A stretch of DNA of 64,000 nt from positions 800,680-864,679 of the forward strand of contig CP130741.1 of assembly GCA_030586155.1 (NCBI GenBank). Direction: 5' to 3'. The notes beneath the pieces were generated by a model, which searched no databases, was not told the DNA's origin, and saw nothing but the letters and a program-made list of their open reading frames with translations. Positions within the stretch are counted from its first letter, which is position 1; each line of letters starts with the position of its first letter. The position numbers were made by a program, and so were the translations under genes. This DNA comes from Eubacteriaceae bacterium ES3 (GTDB lineage Bacteria > Bacillota > Clostridia > Eubacteriales > Eubacteriaceae). This document shows positions 56,214-64,000 of the stretch, piece after piece.

Positions 56214-57302
56214 GTGAAAAGAGTTTATAATTTTTCTGCTGGGCCGTCTGCCTTGCCAATCGAGGTTTTACAAAAAGCTTCGGAAGAAATGGTATCATAT
56301 GGAGATTCGGGAATGTCCGTTATGGAGATGAGCCATCGTTCGTCCTTCTTTACAGATATTTTAGAGGAAGCAAAATCTTTATTTAAAGAATTGATGAATA
56401 TCCCTGACAACTATGAGATTCTGTTTTTACAGGGAGGGGCATCGACACAGTTTTCTATGATCCCCTTGAATCTTTTGAACAATTCCAATAAAGCTGATTT
56501 TATTCTAACAGGAAGCTGGGCTAAAAAAGCCTATTCTGAAGCAAAGCGTTATGGTGAAGCAAAGGTGATTGCTTCGTCTGAAGACAAAACTTTTTCATAT
56601 ATCCCCAAAGTTGACAAAAAAGACTTTACAGCAGATGCGGATTATTTCCATATTTGTGTTAATAATACAATTTATGGTACTCGTTTCAAACCCGACAGCT
56701 TACCGGAAACAGGTAATGTGCCACTAGTTGGTGATATGTCATCAAACATTCTGTCAGAAGCTTACGACGTGAGTAAATTTGGTATTATCTATGCAGGTGC
56801 GCAAAAGAATATGGGGCCATCCGGAGTGACCGTTGTTGTTGTTAGAAAGGATCTAATTGGCAAAGAAAAAGATTTTACGCCAACAATGCTAAAATATTCT
56901 GTTCATGCAGACAATAACTCCTGCTATAATACACCGCCATGCTACAGCATTTATATTTGTAAGCTTGTTTATGAATGGGTGAAAAACCTTGGTGGGATTG
57001 CAGCAATGGAAGCGATCAATAAAGAAAAATCACAGAAATTATATGATTTCATCGATAATAGTCAATTGTTCAAAGGGACTGTTGTACCAGAAGATCGTTC
57101 TTTGATGAATGTACCATTTATTACCGGTTCTGATGAATTGGATGCGCTTTTTGTTAAAGAGAGTAAAAAAGCAGGAATGGAAAATCTTAAAGGTCATCGT
57201 AGTGTTGGTGGTATGCGTGCCAGCATCTACAATGCTATGCCAATGGCAGGCATTGATACGTTAATAGAATTTATGAAAAAGTTCGAGCAGGAAAATGCAT
57301 AG
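56214..57302 (+). CDS. serC: Phosphoserine aminotransferase
   Basis: SerC converts 3-phosphohydroxypyruvate to phosphoserine with PLP. The 362-residue protein starts with VYNFSAGPSALP, has FLQGGASTQF and the cofactor lysine K198 in AGAQKNMGPSG. The start is GTG behind AAGGAGG. serA follows after 21 bases. No separate serB is seen. Confidence 0.95.
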   Translation: MKRVYNFSAGPSALPIEVLQKASEEMVSYGDSGMSVMEMSHRSSFFTDILEEAKSLFKELMNIPDNYEILFLQGGASTQFSMIPLNLLNNSNKADFILTGSWAKKAYSEAKRYGEAKVIASSEDKTFSYIPKVDKKDFTADADYFHICVNNTIYGTRFKPDSLPETGNVPLVGDMSSNILSEAYDVSKFGIIYAGAQKNMGPSGVTVVVVRKDLIGKEKDFTPTMLKYSVHADNNSCYNTPPCYSIYICKLVYEWVKNLGGIAAMEAINKEKSQKLYDFIDNSQLFKGTVVPEDRSLMNVPFITGSDELDALFVKESKKAGMENLKGHRSVGGMRASIYNAMPMAGIDTLIEFMKKFEQENA

Positions 57303-57323
57303 CATTCAGGAAAGGAAATCACT

Positions 57324-58493
57324 GTGATATATAAAGTACAAACACTTAATAACATTTCTAAAAAGGGCCTAAAGTTATTAGGCGAAAATTATACAGTAGC
57401 AGATCAGCCGGAAAATCCGGATGCAATTTTGGTCAGAAGTTTTAAAATGCACGATATGGAAATTCCTAGTAGTGTTAAATTTGTTGGTCGGGCTGGAGCT
57501 GGCGTAAATAATATTCCTCTTGATAAATGTGCCGAACAGGGGATTGTCGTCTGCAACTCTCCCGGAGCAAATGCAAATGCTGTCAAAGAGCTGGTAGCAA
57601 CTGGAATGCTCATTTCTTCAAGAAAAGTAGTTGATGGTATCGAATGGGCTAAAACCCTTGAAGATAAAGGGACGGAAGTTGGTGCTTTGGTAGAAAAGGG
57701 CAAAAGCAACTATGTTGGTCCAGAGTTATATGGTAAAAAAATGGGTATCATTGGATTGGGTGCAATTGGAGTTCTAGTTGCCAATATGGCGGTTGATTTT
57801 GGAATGAAAGTTGTAGGTTACGATCCTTTTATTTCTATCGATAACGCATGGGGTTTAAGTCGAAAAGTCAAACGTGCCAACAGCAAGGAAGAAGTATTCA
57901 AAAACTGTGATTATATTTCTTTACATATTCCTTTTATGGAGCAAACTAAAGATTTTGTAGATACAGCTTTATTGCAGGATACTAAAGAGGGATTACGCCT
58001 GTTAAACTTTGCTCGAGGTGGGCTGGTCAATTCAGATGCACTGGAAAAAGCGATTGAAGATGGGATTGTTGGACAATATGTTACTGATTTCCCAGATGAA
58101 CGAACATTGAAAATGAAAAATGTTATCAATATTCCACATCTAGGAGCCTCAACTCCTGAAAGTGAAGAAAACTGTGCTGAGATGGCAATTAATTCCATGA
58201 AGGAATATCTGGAAAACGGCAATATTATTAACTCAGTCAATTATCCAGACTGTGATCTGGGAATTTGTGAAACTGAAAATCGCTTAACGATTAATCACGC
58301 AAATGTTCCTAATATGATTGGTCAGATTACTAAAGTTTTAGCTGACCATAATATCAACATTGCGGTAATGACTAATAAACACCGAAATAGCTGGGCTTAC
58401 ACCATGATTGATGTCGACAGCAATCTGGGTGAAAATGTTAAAACAGCGCTGGAAGCCATTGAAGGCGTTGCTCGCGTTCGCATCATTAAATAG
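57324..58493 (+). CDS. serA: D-3-phosphoglycerate dehydrogenase
   Basis: The 389-residue enzyme performs the first step of serine synthesis. It has GLGAIG in the NAD-binding domain, catalytic NFARGGLVN, FPDERTL and IPHLGAST with the histidine, and a C-terminal ACT domain (about 325-389) that suggests feedback control by serine. The start is GTG behind AAAGGAAA. Confidence 0.94.
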   Translation: MIYKVQTLNNISKKGLKLLGENYTVADQPENPDAILVRSFKMHDMEIPSSVKFVGRAGAGVNNIPLDKCAEQGIVVCNSPGANANAVKELVATGMLISSRKVVDGIEWAKTLEDKGTEVGALVEKGKSNYVGPELYGKKMGIIGLGAIGVLVANMAVDFGMKVVGYDPFISIDNAWGLSRKVKRANSKEEVFKNCDYISLHIPFMEQTKDFVDTALLQDTKEGLRLLNFARGGLVNSDALEKAIEDGIVGQYVTDFPDERTLKMKNVINIPHLGASTPESEENCAEMAINSMKEYLENGNIINSVNYPDCDLGICETENRLTINHANVPNMIGQITKVLADHNINIAVMTNKHRNSWAYTMIDVDSNLGENVKTALEAIEGVARVRIIK

Positions 58494-58568
58494 CAGAATT
58501 CGGCGAAGTGGCTAATGGAAATTGGTCACTTCTTTTTTCAAATAAGAAGATAAATTTTGGAGGAAAAA

Positions 58569-59810
58569 ATGGCAACTATAAAACCTTTTAAAGCAGTCAG
58601 ACCATTTCCGGAGAAGGCAGCGGATGTTGCTGCATTACCATACGATGTATATAACCGGAAAGAGGCAGCTGAAGTGGTTCGTGGGAAGTATGATTCATTT
58701 CTGCGAGTGGATCGACCGGAATCTACATTAGATGAGCGTATGAAAATAGATGATCCTTTTGTCTATGAAACAGCAAGAAAAAACCTTGAAAAACTGTTTC
58801 ATCGTAACGCCTTGACTCAGGATACAACAGATTGTCTCTATATTTACGAACTGATCATGAATGGCCGAAGTCAGGTCGGTTTGGTGGTTTGTACATCTAT
58901 AGACGAATATCTGGATAATACTATTAAAAAACACGAACTGACTCGAGCTGATAAAGAAAAAGATCGAATCAACCACGTAGACGCCTGTGATGCAAATACC
59001 GGACCGATCTTTTTAACTTATCGGGCAAAACAGAAGATTAATGAAACGATTGATCAGTGGCGGGCCGAAAAGGAGCCTGTTTATGATTTTGTTGCCGATG
59101 ACGGTGTTACCCATCGTTGCTGGGTTATTGAAGATGAAGCGGTAATCAAAAATCTTCAAGAGGCTTTTAAAACGGTTGACAGCCTTTATATTGCAGATGG
59201 ACATCATCGTACAGCTTCGGCTGCAAAAGTGGGTATGATGCGTCGTGAAGCTAATCCAGGCTATACAGGAGAAGAAGAGTTTAACTATTTTCTATCTGTT
59301 CTGTTCCCTGATGAACAATTGTACATTATGGACTATAATCGAGTTGTTAAAGATTTGAACGGGATGACAGTTGCAGACCTTTTAGATAGACTCTCTGAAA
59401 AATTTGATGTTGAGATGAAAGATGAACCAGTATCACCGCCTAGTAAAGGTACTTTTGGTTTATTTGTTGATAATAAGTGGTATCTGTTAAAAGTAAAAGA
59501 TGGTGCTTATGATCCTGAAGATCCGGTTAAATCATTAGACGTAGCAATTCTGCAGGATAATATTTTAGTACCTATTCTGGGGATCGGAGATATTCGCACT
59601 GATAAGCGAATCGACTTTGTCGGTGGTATTAGAGGTCTTAAAGAATTGGAACGCCGGGTAAGTGAAGACATGGAGCTGGCTATTTCCATGTATCCAACCT
59701 CAATTGAGGAATTGATGAATATCGCGGATGCGAATCTGATAATGCCTCCAAAATCCACCTGGTTTGAACCTAAATTGCGAAGTGGATTGTTTATCCATAA
59801 ACTTTCATAA
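58569..59810 (+). CDS. DUF1015 family protein (serine-pathway neighbour)
   Basis: The 413-residue protein has the DUF1015 blocks KPFKAVRP and AALPYDVYNRKEA at the start, KHELTRADKEKDR (121-133) and the conserved YIADGHHRTASAA (207-219). The GHHR motif recalls ParB/sulfiredoxin-like nucleotide-binding proteins. Some DUF1015 members have been reported to phosphorylate free serine; I recall this without certainty. Position behind serC-serA, 75 bases apart, supports a role in serine metabolism. ATG at 58569 fits GGAGGA; a TTG at 58557 does not. Confidence 0.85.
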   Translation: MATIKPFKAVRPFPEKAADVAALPYDVYNRKEAAEVVRGKYDSFLRVDRPESTLDERMKIDDPFVYETARKNLEKLFHRNALTQDTTDCLYIYELIMNGRSQVGLVVCTSIDEYLDNTIKKHELTRADKEKDRINHVDACDANTGPIFLTYRAKQKINETIDQWRAEKEPVYDFVADDGVTHRCWVIEDEAVIKNLQEAFKTVDSLYIADGHHRTASAAKVGMMRREANPGYTGEEEFNYFLSVLFPDEQLYIMDYNRVVKDLNGMTVADLLDRLSEKFDVEMKDEPVSPPSKGTFGLFVDNKWYLLKVKDGAYDPEDPVKSLDVAILQDNILVPILGIGDIRTDKRIDFVGGIRGLKELERRVSEDMELAISMYPTSIEELMNIADANLIMPPKSTWFEPKLRSGLFIHKLS

Positions 59811-59838
59811 AAAATGCCCCGTAAGGGGCATTTTTTAT
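59809..59838. terminator. Bidirectional terminator between DUF1015 and cls
   Basis: AAAAATGCCCC pairs with GGGGCATTTTT around GTAA; T-runs extend on both strands. Confidence 0.9.
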
Positions 59839-61302
59839 TTATAATAGGGGAGAAAAAAGTCGGGAAATAGATTCCTTAATTTTGATGATCTTTCCGCGGT
59901 GGTTATATTTCTCGCGATCGTAATAGGTGCAATACCTGAGATCTTCAACAAAGTGTTTTTTTAACTGGGTAGCAACATTACGATCATAGACAAAAGCGTT
60001 GGTTTCAAAATTTAGACCAAAACTCCGAATGTCGAAGTTGCACGAGCCAACTGAGCAAACGGAATCATCGACAACAATGGTTTTAGCGTGTAAGAAGCCC
60101 TTATCATAGATATAGATTTTGGCGCCATAGCTGATCAGCTCCCCAACGTAAGCCAGTGTTGCCCAATAGATAAAAATATGATCAGGTTTGTTAGGAATCA
60201 TTATTCTGACATCAATATTTGATAAAAGGGCAATACGCAAAGCTTCCATAATACTTTCATCAGGGACGAAGTAGGGCGTTTGAATCAGAACATAGCTTTG
60301 GGCATTTGTGATCAGGCGGACAAAACCCTGTTTGATTTGCTGATTGATTTTATCCGGCCCACTTGAGACAATCTGAATACCACATCCATTTTTGGGAGTG
60401 GTAGCAGGGAGATAGCGACTTAGGTTTGCGTCATCAATAATAAGTTCTTCACTTGAAGAAGCTCTCCAGTCCATTAAAAATCGAAGTTGAAGTTCGTGAG
60501 TGGCAGAACCCGTGATTTTAAGATGCGTATCTCGCCAGTATCCCATATTTTTATTTTCACCCAGATATTCTGTACCAACATTAAAACCACCAACAAAACC
60601 AATTGTTCCGTCAATGACAACAATTTTTCGATGGTTGCGATAATTTACTCGGAAATTGAGAATACGAAAACGCGACGGAAAGAACTCGCCAACTTTTCCT
60701 CCGGCTGAGATAAAGCGGTTGAGTACCTGACGTGATAGATATCGGCCGCCCATGGCATCAAATAATAATCGGACCTCAACGCCTTCTAAGGCTTTACGGG
60801 TTAGAATGTCCATCATTTTCAAAGCCAGAGAATCGTTTTTAATAATGTAATATTCAACATGAATATGTTCTTTAGCAGATTCCATGGCATGAAATAGCGC
60901 ATCAAATTTTTTATAACCATCAATATAAATATCGACCGAGTTGTTTTTTGTATAGAGGGCTTCACTGACATTAAGATGAAATTGAATGGTTTCACGATAG
61001 CGTTCGACAGGGCTGTCGGGATCAATAACCGGCATCTTAAGGATCGAGCGGCGTTGCTTCTTTAAAACTTCATGATAGCGAATCATTTCCGGGGTGTTAT
61101 ATTTATAGATTTTTTGTTTGGTCAAATTCTGAGAAAAGAAAAGGTAAAAAATAAAGCCCAATATAGGAATGATCCAAAGAAACAGAAGCCAGGCGTAAGT
61201 ACTTTGAGGGTTTTTTCGTTCCAAAAAAATGATGGTAAAAGTTAAGATTGTATTAATAATGAAAAATAGTGTTGAGATAACGGCGGGAACCCCAAATAGC
61301 AT
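59839..61302 (-). CDS. cls: Cardiolipin synthase
   Basis: Cls joins two phosphatidylglycerol molecules in the membrane. The 487-residue protein has two N-terminal membrane helices, then two phospholipase D motifs: HRKIVVIDG (HKD1) and HAKTIVVDD (HKD2), each followed by the GS/GG residues. The start at 61302 has AGGAGG upstream; 27 more residues are possible in frame but lie in A/T-rich leader without a site. Confidence 0.93.
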   Translation of the reverse strand: MLFGVPAVISTLFFIINTILTFTIIFLERKNPQSTYAWLLFLWIIPILGFIFYLFFSQNLTKQKIYKYNTPEMIRYHEVLKKQRRSILKMPVIDPDSPVERYRETIQFHLNVSEALYTKNNSVDIYIDGYKKFDALFHAMESAKEHIHVEYYIIKNDSLALKMMDILTRKALEGVEVRLLFDAMGGRYLSRQVLNRFISAGGKVGEFFPSRFRILNFRVNYRNHRKIVVIDGTIGFVGGFNVGTEYLGENKNMGYWRDTHLKITGSATHELQLRFLMDWRASSSEELIIDDANLSRYLPATTPKNGCGIQIVSSGPDKINQQIKQGFVRLITNAQSYVLIQTPYFVPDESIMEALRIALLSNIDVRIMIPNKPDHIFIYWATLAYVGELISYGAKIYIYDKGFLHAKTIVVDDSVCSVGSCNFDIRSFGLNFETNAFVYDRNVATQLKKHFVEDLRYCTYYDREKYNHRGKIIKIKESISRLFSPLL

Positions 61303-61376
61303 GGTAAACCTCCTGGTAATTTTTAATCTCTTGATTATATCATAAATCAGTATAGGAGAGTGATTGAAAAATAAAC

Positions 61377-61406
61377 TTGACAAAAATGAGGAAATAAAAT
61401 TATAAT
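61377..61406 (+). promoter_or_regulatory. Promoter of the raiA-motif RNA
   Basis: TTGACA (61377-61382) and TATAAT (61401-61406) are 18 bases apart. Transcription would start at about 61411-61413, exactly where the RNA's closing stem begins. Confidence 0.82.
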
Positions 61407-61410
61407 ATTA

Positions 61411-61620
61411 TGTCTCAGGTTTGTGGTTGAAAGTCGATGCCAGATGCAGGCGAAGCGATCCACGTAAGACAATTCAAAAGCGAATTGTTGATCATGGTGC
61501 GTCTTAGAAGTAAGTCCAGCCGGTTTATCCGAGAGAAGGAGTTGTGAAGCAGAAACTGAGCTAAACTTCCAGCTGGCGAGTGTGGGGGAAAAGACCAGGT
61601 CAACTGAGACAGTTTTTGTT
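61411..61620 (+). ncRNA. raiA-motif RNA upstream of hpf
   Basis: TGTCTCAG (61411-61418) pairs with CTGAGACA (61604-61611), closing an RNA of about 200 nucleotides followed by GTTTTTGTT. Inside are CAATTC/GAATTG (hairpin near 61471-61488) enclosed by AAGAC/GTCTT, and CCAG near 61439 pairing with CTGG near 61573. The size, position just before the raiA/hpf gene, the GC-rich, G-rich purine loops and a separate promoter match the raiA motif known from Firmicutes. That family is abundant in Clostridium, and its function is not settled. The family assignment is from memory and position. Confidence 0.75.
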
Positions 61621-61654
61621 GACAATTTGTGACAATAATTTGACACAAAATATT

Positions 61655-61684
61655 TTGACTAAATAAGGTTATGATGGGTATAAT
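61655..61684 (+). promoter_or_regulatory. Promoter of hpf
   Basis: TTGACT (61655-61660) and TATAAT (61679-61684), 18 bases apart, lie between the end of the raiA RNA and hpf. hpf can thus be transcribed independently of the RNA. Confidence 0.7.
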
Positions 61685-61754
61685 GAATATAAGCTAAACA
61701 CTCGTTGCTTAGCTGTAATCGTATAAGGCTTGCCTGTTGAAAGGAGTTGTCATT

Positions 61755-62285
61755 ATGAAATTTACAATTTACGGGAAAAATATGCACGTGTCTGAAGGGT
61801 TAAAGGAAACCCTGAAGAAAAAGTTCACCAAGTTTGATCGTTATTTTAATCAGGACACAGAGGTATATGCGACCTTTAGTAAAGAAAAGAACTTTCAGAT
61901 GCTAGAAGTCACCATTCCAGTCGGAAAAACCATCTTAAGAGCAGAAGAAAAGTCTGAAGATATGGTTACAGCCATCGAAGAAGTTGTCAATAAACTTGAA
62001 GGACAATTAAGAAAGCACAAAACTAAGTTACAAAAAAGAAATCAGGAAGAATCGATTAAGTTCAACCTGGAAAGTATTGTCGAAGATGTCGAAGAGCCGT
62101 TTGAGCCCAAAGTGGTCAGATCCAAGAAATTTGCTGTAAAGCCTATGACTGTTGACGAAGCAACACTTCAGATGGAATTGTTGGGACATGATTTCTTTGT
62201 TTTTCTAAATGGCGATACTGATGATGTTAATGTTGTATACATGAGAAAAGACGGTAATTATGGTCTAATTGAACCGACTTTCTAA
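61755..62285 (+). CDS. hpf: Ribosome hibernation promoting factor, long form
   Basis: The 176-residue protein has an N-terminal S30AE domain (about 1-95, KFTIYGKNMHVSEGLKETLK) and the C-terminal dimerisation domain (about 120-176, KKFAVKPMTVDEATLQMEL) of long-form HPF, which joins two 70S ribosomes into 100S dimers. ATG at 61755 lies 8 bases behind AAGGAG; an ATG at 61737 would place the start before the Shine-Dalgarno. Confidence 0.94.
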   Translation: MKFTIYGKNMHVSEGLKETLKKKFTKFDRYFNQDTEVYATFSKEKNFQMLEVTIPVGKTILRAEEKSEDMVTAIEEVVNKLEGQLRKHKTKLQKRNQEESIKFNLESIVEDVEEPFEPKVVRSKKFAVKPMTVDEATLQMELLGHDFFVFLNGDTDDVNVVYMRKDGNYGLIEPTF

Positions 62286-62330
62286 TGAAAAAAATCTGGA
62301 ATAGTAAATATATTGTGGTTTAGAAATGAA

Positions 62331-62393
62331 ACCCAATATGATGAAGGCAATCATCAGCAACTCAGGCTCGCCTGAATTGGGTGGTTGCCTTTT
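62331..62393 (+). terminator. Terminator after hpf with competing stems
   Basis: AAGGCAA (62344-62350) pairs with TTGCCTT (62385-62391) before TTTC, a terminator. ACCCAAT (62331-62337) can instead pair with ATTGGGT (62376-62382), and TCAGG/CCTGA forms an inner hairpin. The two outer stems interleave, so they form either a pseudoknot or alternatives. Confidence 0.6.
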
Positions 62394-62600
62394 CTGATTA
62401 ATAAATATGAGGGCTTGATAATATATAGAAAAGCGTAAATATTAAAAAATTAATTGTCTAAATGGAGCAAAAGTTTTGACAGAACATTTCTTTTGCATTA
62501 AAATAGATCTATATAATGGAATTTGAGCGTTTAAAAACTTTCATTTGTATATGTGCAGATAACAAACCAGGAATCAAATAAAGTGTGGGGTTGAAAAAAT
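62394..62600 (+). other. Intergenic region before the DUF5317 gene
   Basis: Together with the terminator, 315 bases separate hpf from the next gene. A TTGACA at 62476 and a TATAAT at 62512 are present, but they are 30 bases apart and cannot form one promoter. I see no RNA gene or repeat here. Confidence 0.5.
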
Positions 62601-64000
62601 ATGCTTATATTAATTGCTATTGTTTTAGGTTTATTAATTGGAATTATTCGTAAAGGTAGCTTTAAGGGATTGAGCGCGCGAAGGATCTCGCTGTTGCCGA
62701 TCGGGATAATTGGCGGAATTTTGCAATTGTTTTTGCATTTTTATATGTACACGGGTGGAATTGGACTGATTGATCCTTATATCGAAATCGTGAATTTTGC
62801 AAGTTATATATTGGTATTGGTAATGCTGGTATTTAACCTGGATGACTTTTGGGTAATTTTAATGGCTTTAGGGATCACAGCAAACTTTGTGGTAATCTTT
62901 ATCAATGGCGGTCATATGCCGGTTTCTGAGGCGGTCATGGGACTGTTGCCGACGGATTTCGCTCAGCAGATTACAGATGGAATTAATCCTATTTTTACTG
63001 TTACCCAAGAAACAACGCTACTTGGTTTTCTAGGTGTCATTATTCCGCTGCCGATACCATTTTTACCTCAGATCATGAGTTTGTATGGTGCAGTTGCCGG
63101 AATCAGCCCTGGAAGTATTGTAGCGTTACTGGGGTTAAGTGGTTATATTCAGTATATGATGATGAAAAAGGGTTCTATCATATCTGATAAAAATATGGAC
63201 TATCTTGATGATGAAGGAATCTTTGGAGATGATGAGGGGGCCTTTGAAGGTCGGGTTTCTTTAAATGAACGGGAAGATGACCAGTACGATGAGGATGAAG
63301 AATTTTCCATGGAACTTGACGGAACCGGAGCGATTCATGGGGATATTCAAGAAGATGATTACCGATTTGAAGCTGATGATGAAATTGAAGCATATCCAGA
63401 ATCATATGACATGAATCTTGAAAAAGGAAACTCAAATTCAGCCGAAACGCGTGTAATACCAGCTTCGGTAGATGCAACTCAAAGACTGGAAATAGGTACA
63501 GAGACAGAAGAAATCCTGGTTGTAGATATGGATAACGATGAATTCGCTGCGGCGACAAAGGTCCTTGAACCGATTGAAGATGGAAGTACAAAAGTGTTAG
63601 GAAACATCCAGGAAGCTGGAACTTTTGTGAAAAAGACGAGAAGCCGCGAGATGAATACAGAGGATATGGAAGAAATACTTAACAGTGACGAAGCTGGCTT
63701 CTTCGAGAAAAAATACTATGAAGAAAAATTGGCGATGGAAAAAGAGCGTTTGGAACTGGAAGCTAGAGAACGTGAATTATCTAGAGTTGCCCAATCTATG
63801 CTTGATGCCAATGTACCGCCGCGGGATATACCCGAAACAGATCTGAGAATTGTTGAGAGTCTTCGTCTCTCTGACCAGGAACAACCTTTTGTCCTTCGAA
63901 GTGAGAAAAATCCGTACCAGACCAAGAAGTTCTCTGAGCACTATGAAGATGAGGAAGAATTCAGTGAAGGTGAAATGCTGAGTGTCTGGCAGAGACTTAA
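62601..64000 (+). CDS. DUF5317-like membrane protein with a long acidic tail, cut by the window end
   Basis: The frame is open from the ATG at 62601 (GTGGGG upstream) to the last base, at least 466 residues. The first 190 residues form five or so hydrophobic segments with LGLLIGIIRKGSFKGL at the start and FINGGHMPVS in the middle, as in DUF5317 proteins. From about 195 onwards the protein is soluble, strongly acidic (DDEGIFGDDEGAFEG, DDQYDEDEEF), with a charged coiled-coil-like segment near 370-400. The role is unknown. The tail is unusually long for the family. Confidence 0.7.
   Translation, partial: MLILIAIVLGLLIGIIRKGSFKGLSARRISLLPIGIIGGILQLFLHFYMYTGGIGLIDPYIEIVNFASYILVLVMLVFNLDDFWVILMALGITANFVVIFINGGHMPVSEAVMGLLPTDFAQQITDGINPIFTVTQETTLLGFLGVIIPLPIPFLPQIMSLYGAVAGISPGSIVALLGLSGYIQYMMMKKGSIISDKNMDYLDDEGIFGDDEGAFEGRVSLNEREDDQYDEDEEFSMELDGTGAIHGDIQEDDYRFEADDEIEAYPESYDMNLEKGNSNSAETRVIPASVDATQRLEIGTETEEILVVDMDNDEFAAATKVLEPIEDGSTKVLGNIQEAGTFVKKTRSREMNTEDMEEILNSDEAGFFEKKYYEEKLAMEKERLELEARERELSRVAQSMLDANVPPRDIPETDLRIVESLRLSDQEQPFVLRSEKNPYQTKKFSEHYEDEEEFSEGEMLSVWQRL

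Noticed and set aside
61384-61660. 6S RNA as the identity of the RNA before hpf
   Set aside because: The closing stem could suggest it, but several separate inner hairpins and the position next to hpf fit the raiA motif better than one long rod with a central bubble.

Overview
The window reads as a chromosomal segment of a low-GC, Gram-positive, anaerobic Clostridia-type bacterium, most plausibly an acetogen-like member of the Eubacteriaceae (Acetobacterium/Eubacterium group). The reasons are a sporulation-type sigma-H gene in the rlmB-yacP-sigH order, a formate dehydrogenase with FdhD and MobA, the zinc-binding forms of S4, S14, L24 and L36, a KOW/L14e-like gene between map and infA, and a raiA-motif RNA in front of the hibernation factor gene. 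The genus is an inference; no 16S gene lies in the window.

Layout. 1-3.2 kb: end of a 16S-23S spacer, a complete 23S gene and 5S gene. 3.2-4.0 kb: a tRNA cluster (Asn, Glu, Asp, Thr, Tyr, Lys) containing a broken duplicate of the tRNA-Lys 5' half. 4.1-7.3 kb: an SRPBCC protein, a CHASE-GGDEF diguanylate cyclase, an orphan EutS/EutP pair and tRNA-Gly. 7.5-11.9 kb: fdhD, a large iron-sulfur/molybdopterin formate dehydrogenase with cysteine at the active site, and mobA. 12-25 kb: tRNAs (Leu, Gly, Arg), aroD, ung, ispE, a GntR regulator, lspA, an AI-2E transporter, tyrS, a hisS-like gene, rRNA methyltransferases, yacP, sigH, tRNA-Tyr, tRNA-Thr, tuf and a DegV protein.

26-45.9 kb is an unbroken translation super-locus: the S10, spc and alpha operons (rpsJ to rplQ, with secY, adk, map, infA and rpoA), then ecfA1-ecfA2-ecfT, truA, rplM and rpsI. 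The str operon genes rpsL, rpsG and fusA are not here; tuf sits apart behind two tRNA genes.

46-64 kb holds typA, a second AI-2E transporter, a CmpB-like membrane protein, a YjbQ-like protein followed by a lone McrB-like AAA+ ATPase, a CBS-pair protein divergent from cdaA-cdaR (c-di-AMP synthesis), serC-serA-DUF1015 (serine synthesis), cardiolipin synthase, a raiA-motif noncoding RNA with its own promoter, hpf, and a DUF5317 membrane protein that runs off the end of the window.

The most unusual items are the YjbQ-like/McrB-like pair, the raiA RNA, the interrupted tRNA-Lys duplication, the isolated EutS-EutP pair, the CBS/cdaA neighbourhood and the dominance of the CGA arginine codon in tuf together with a tRNA-Arg(UCG).
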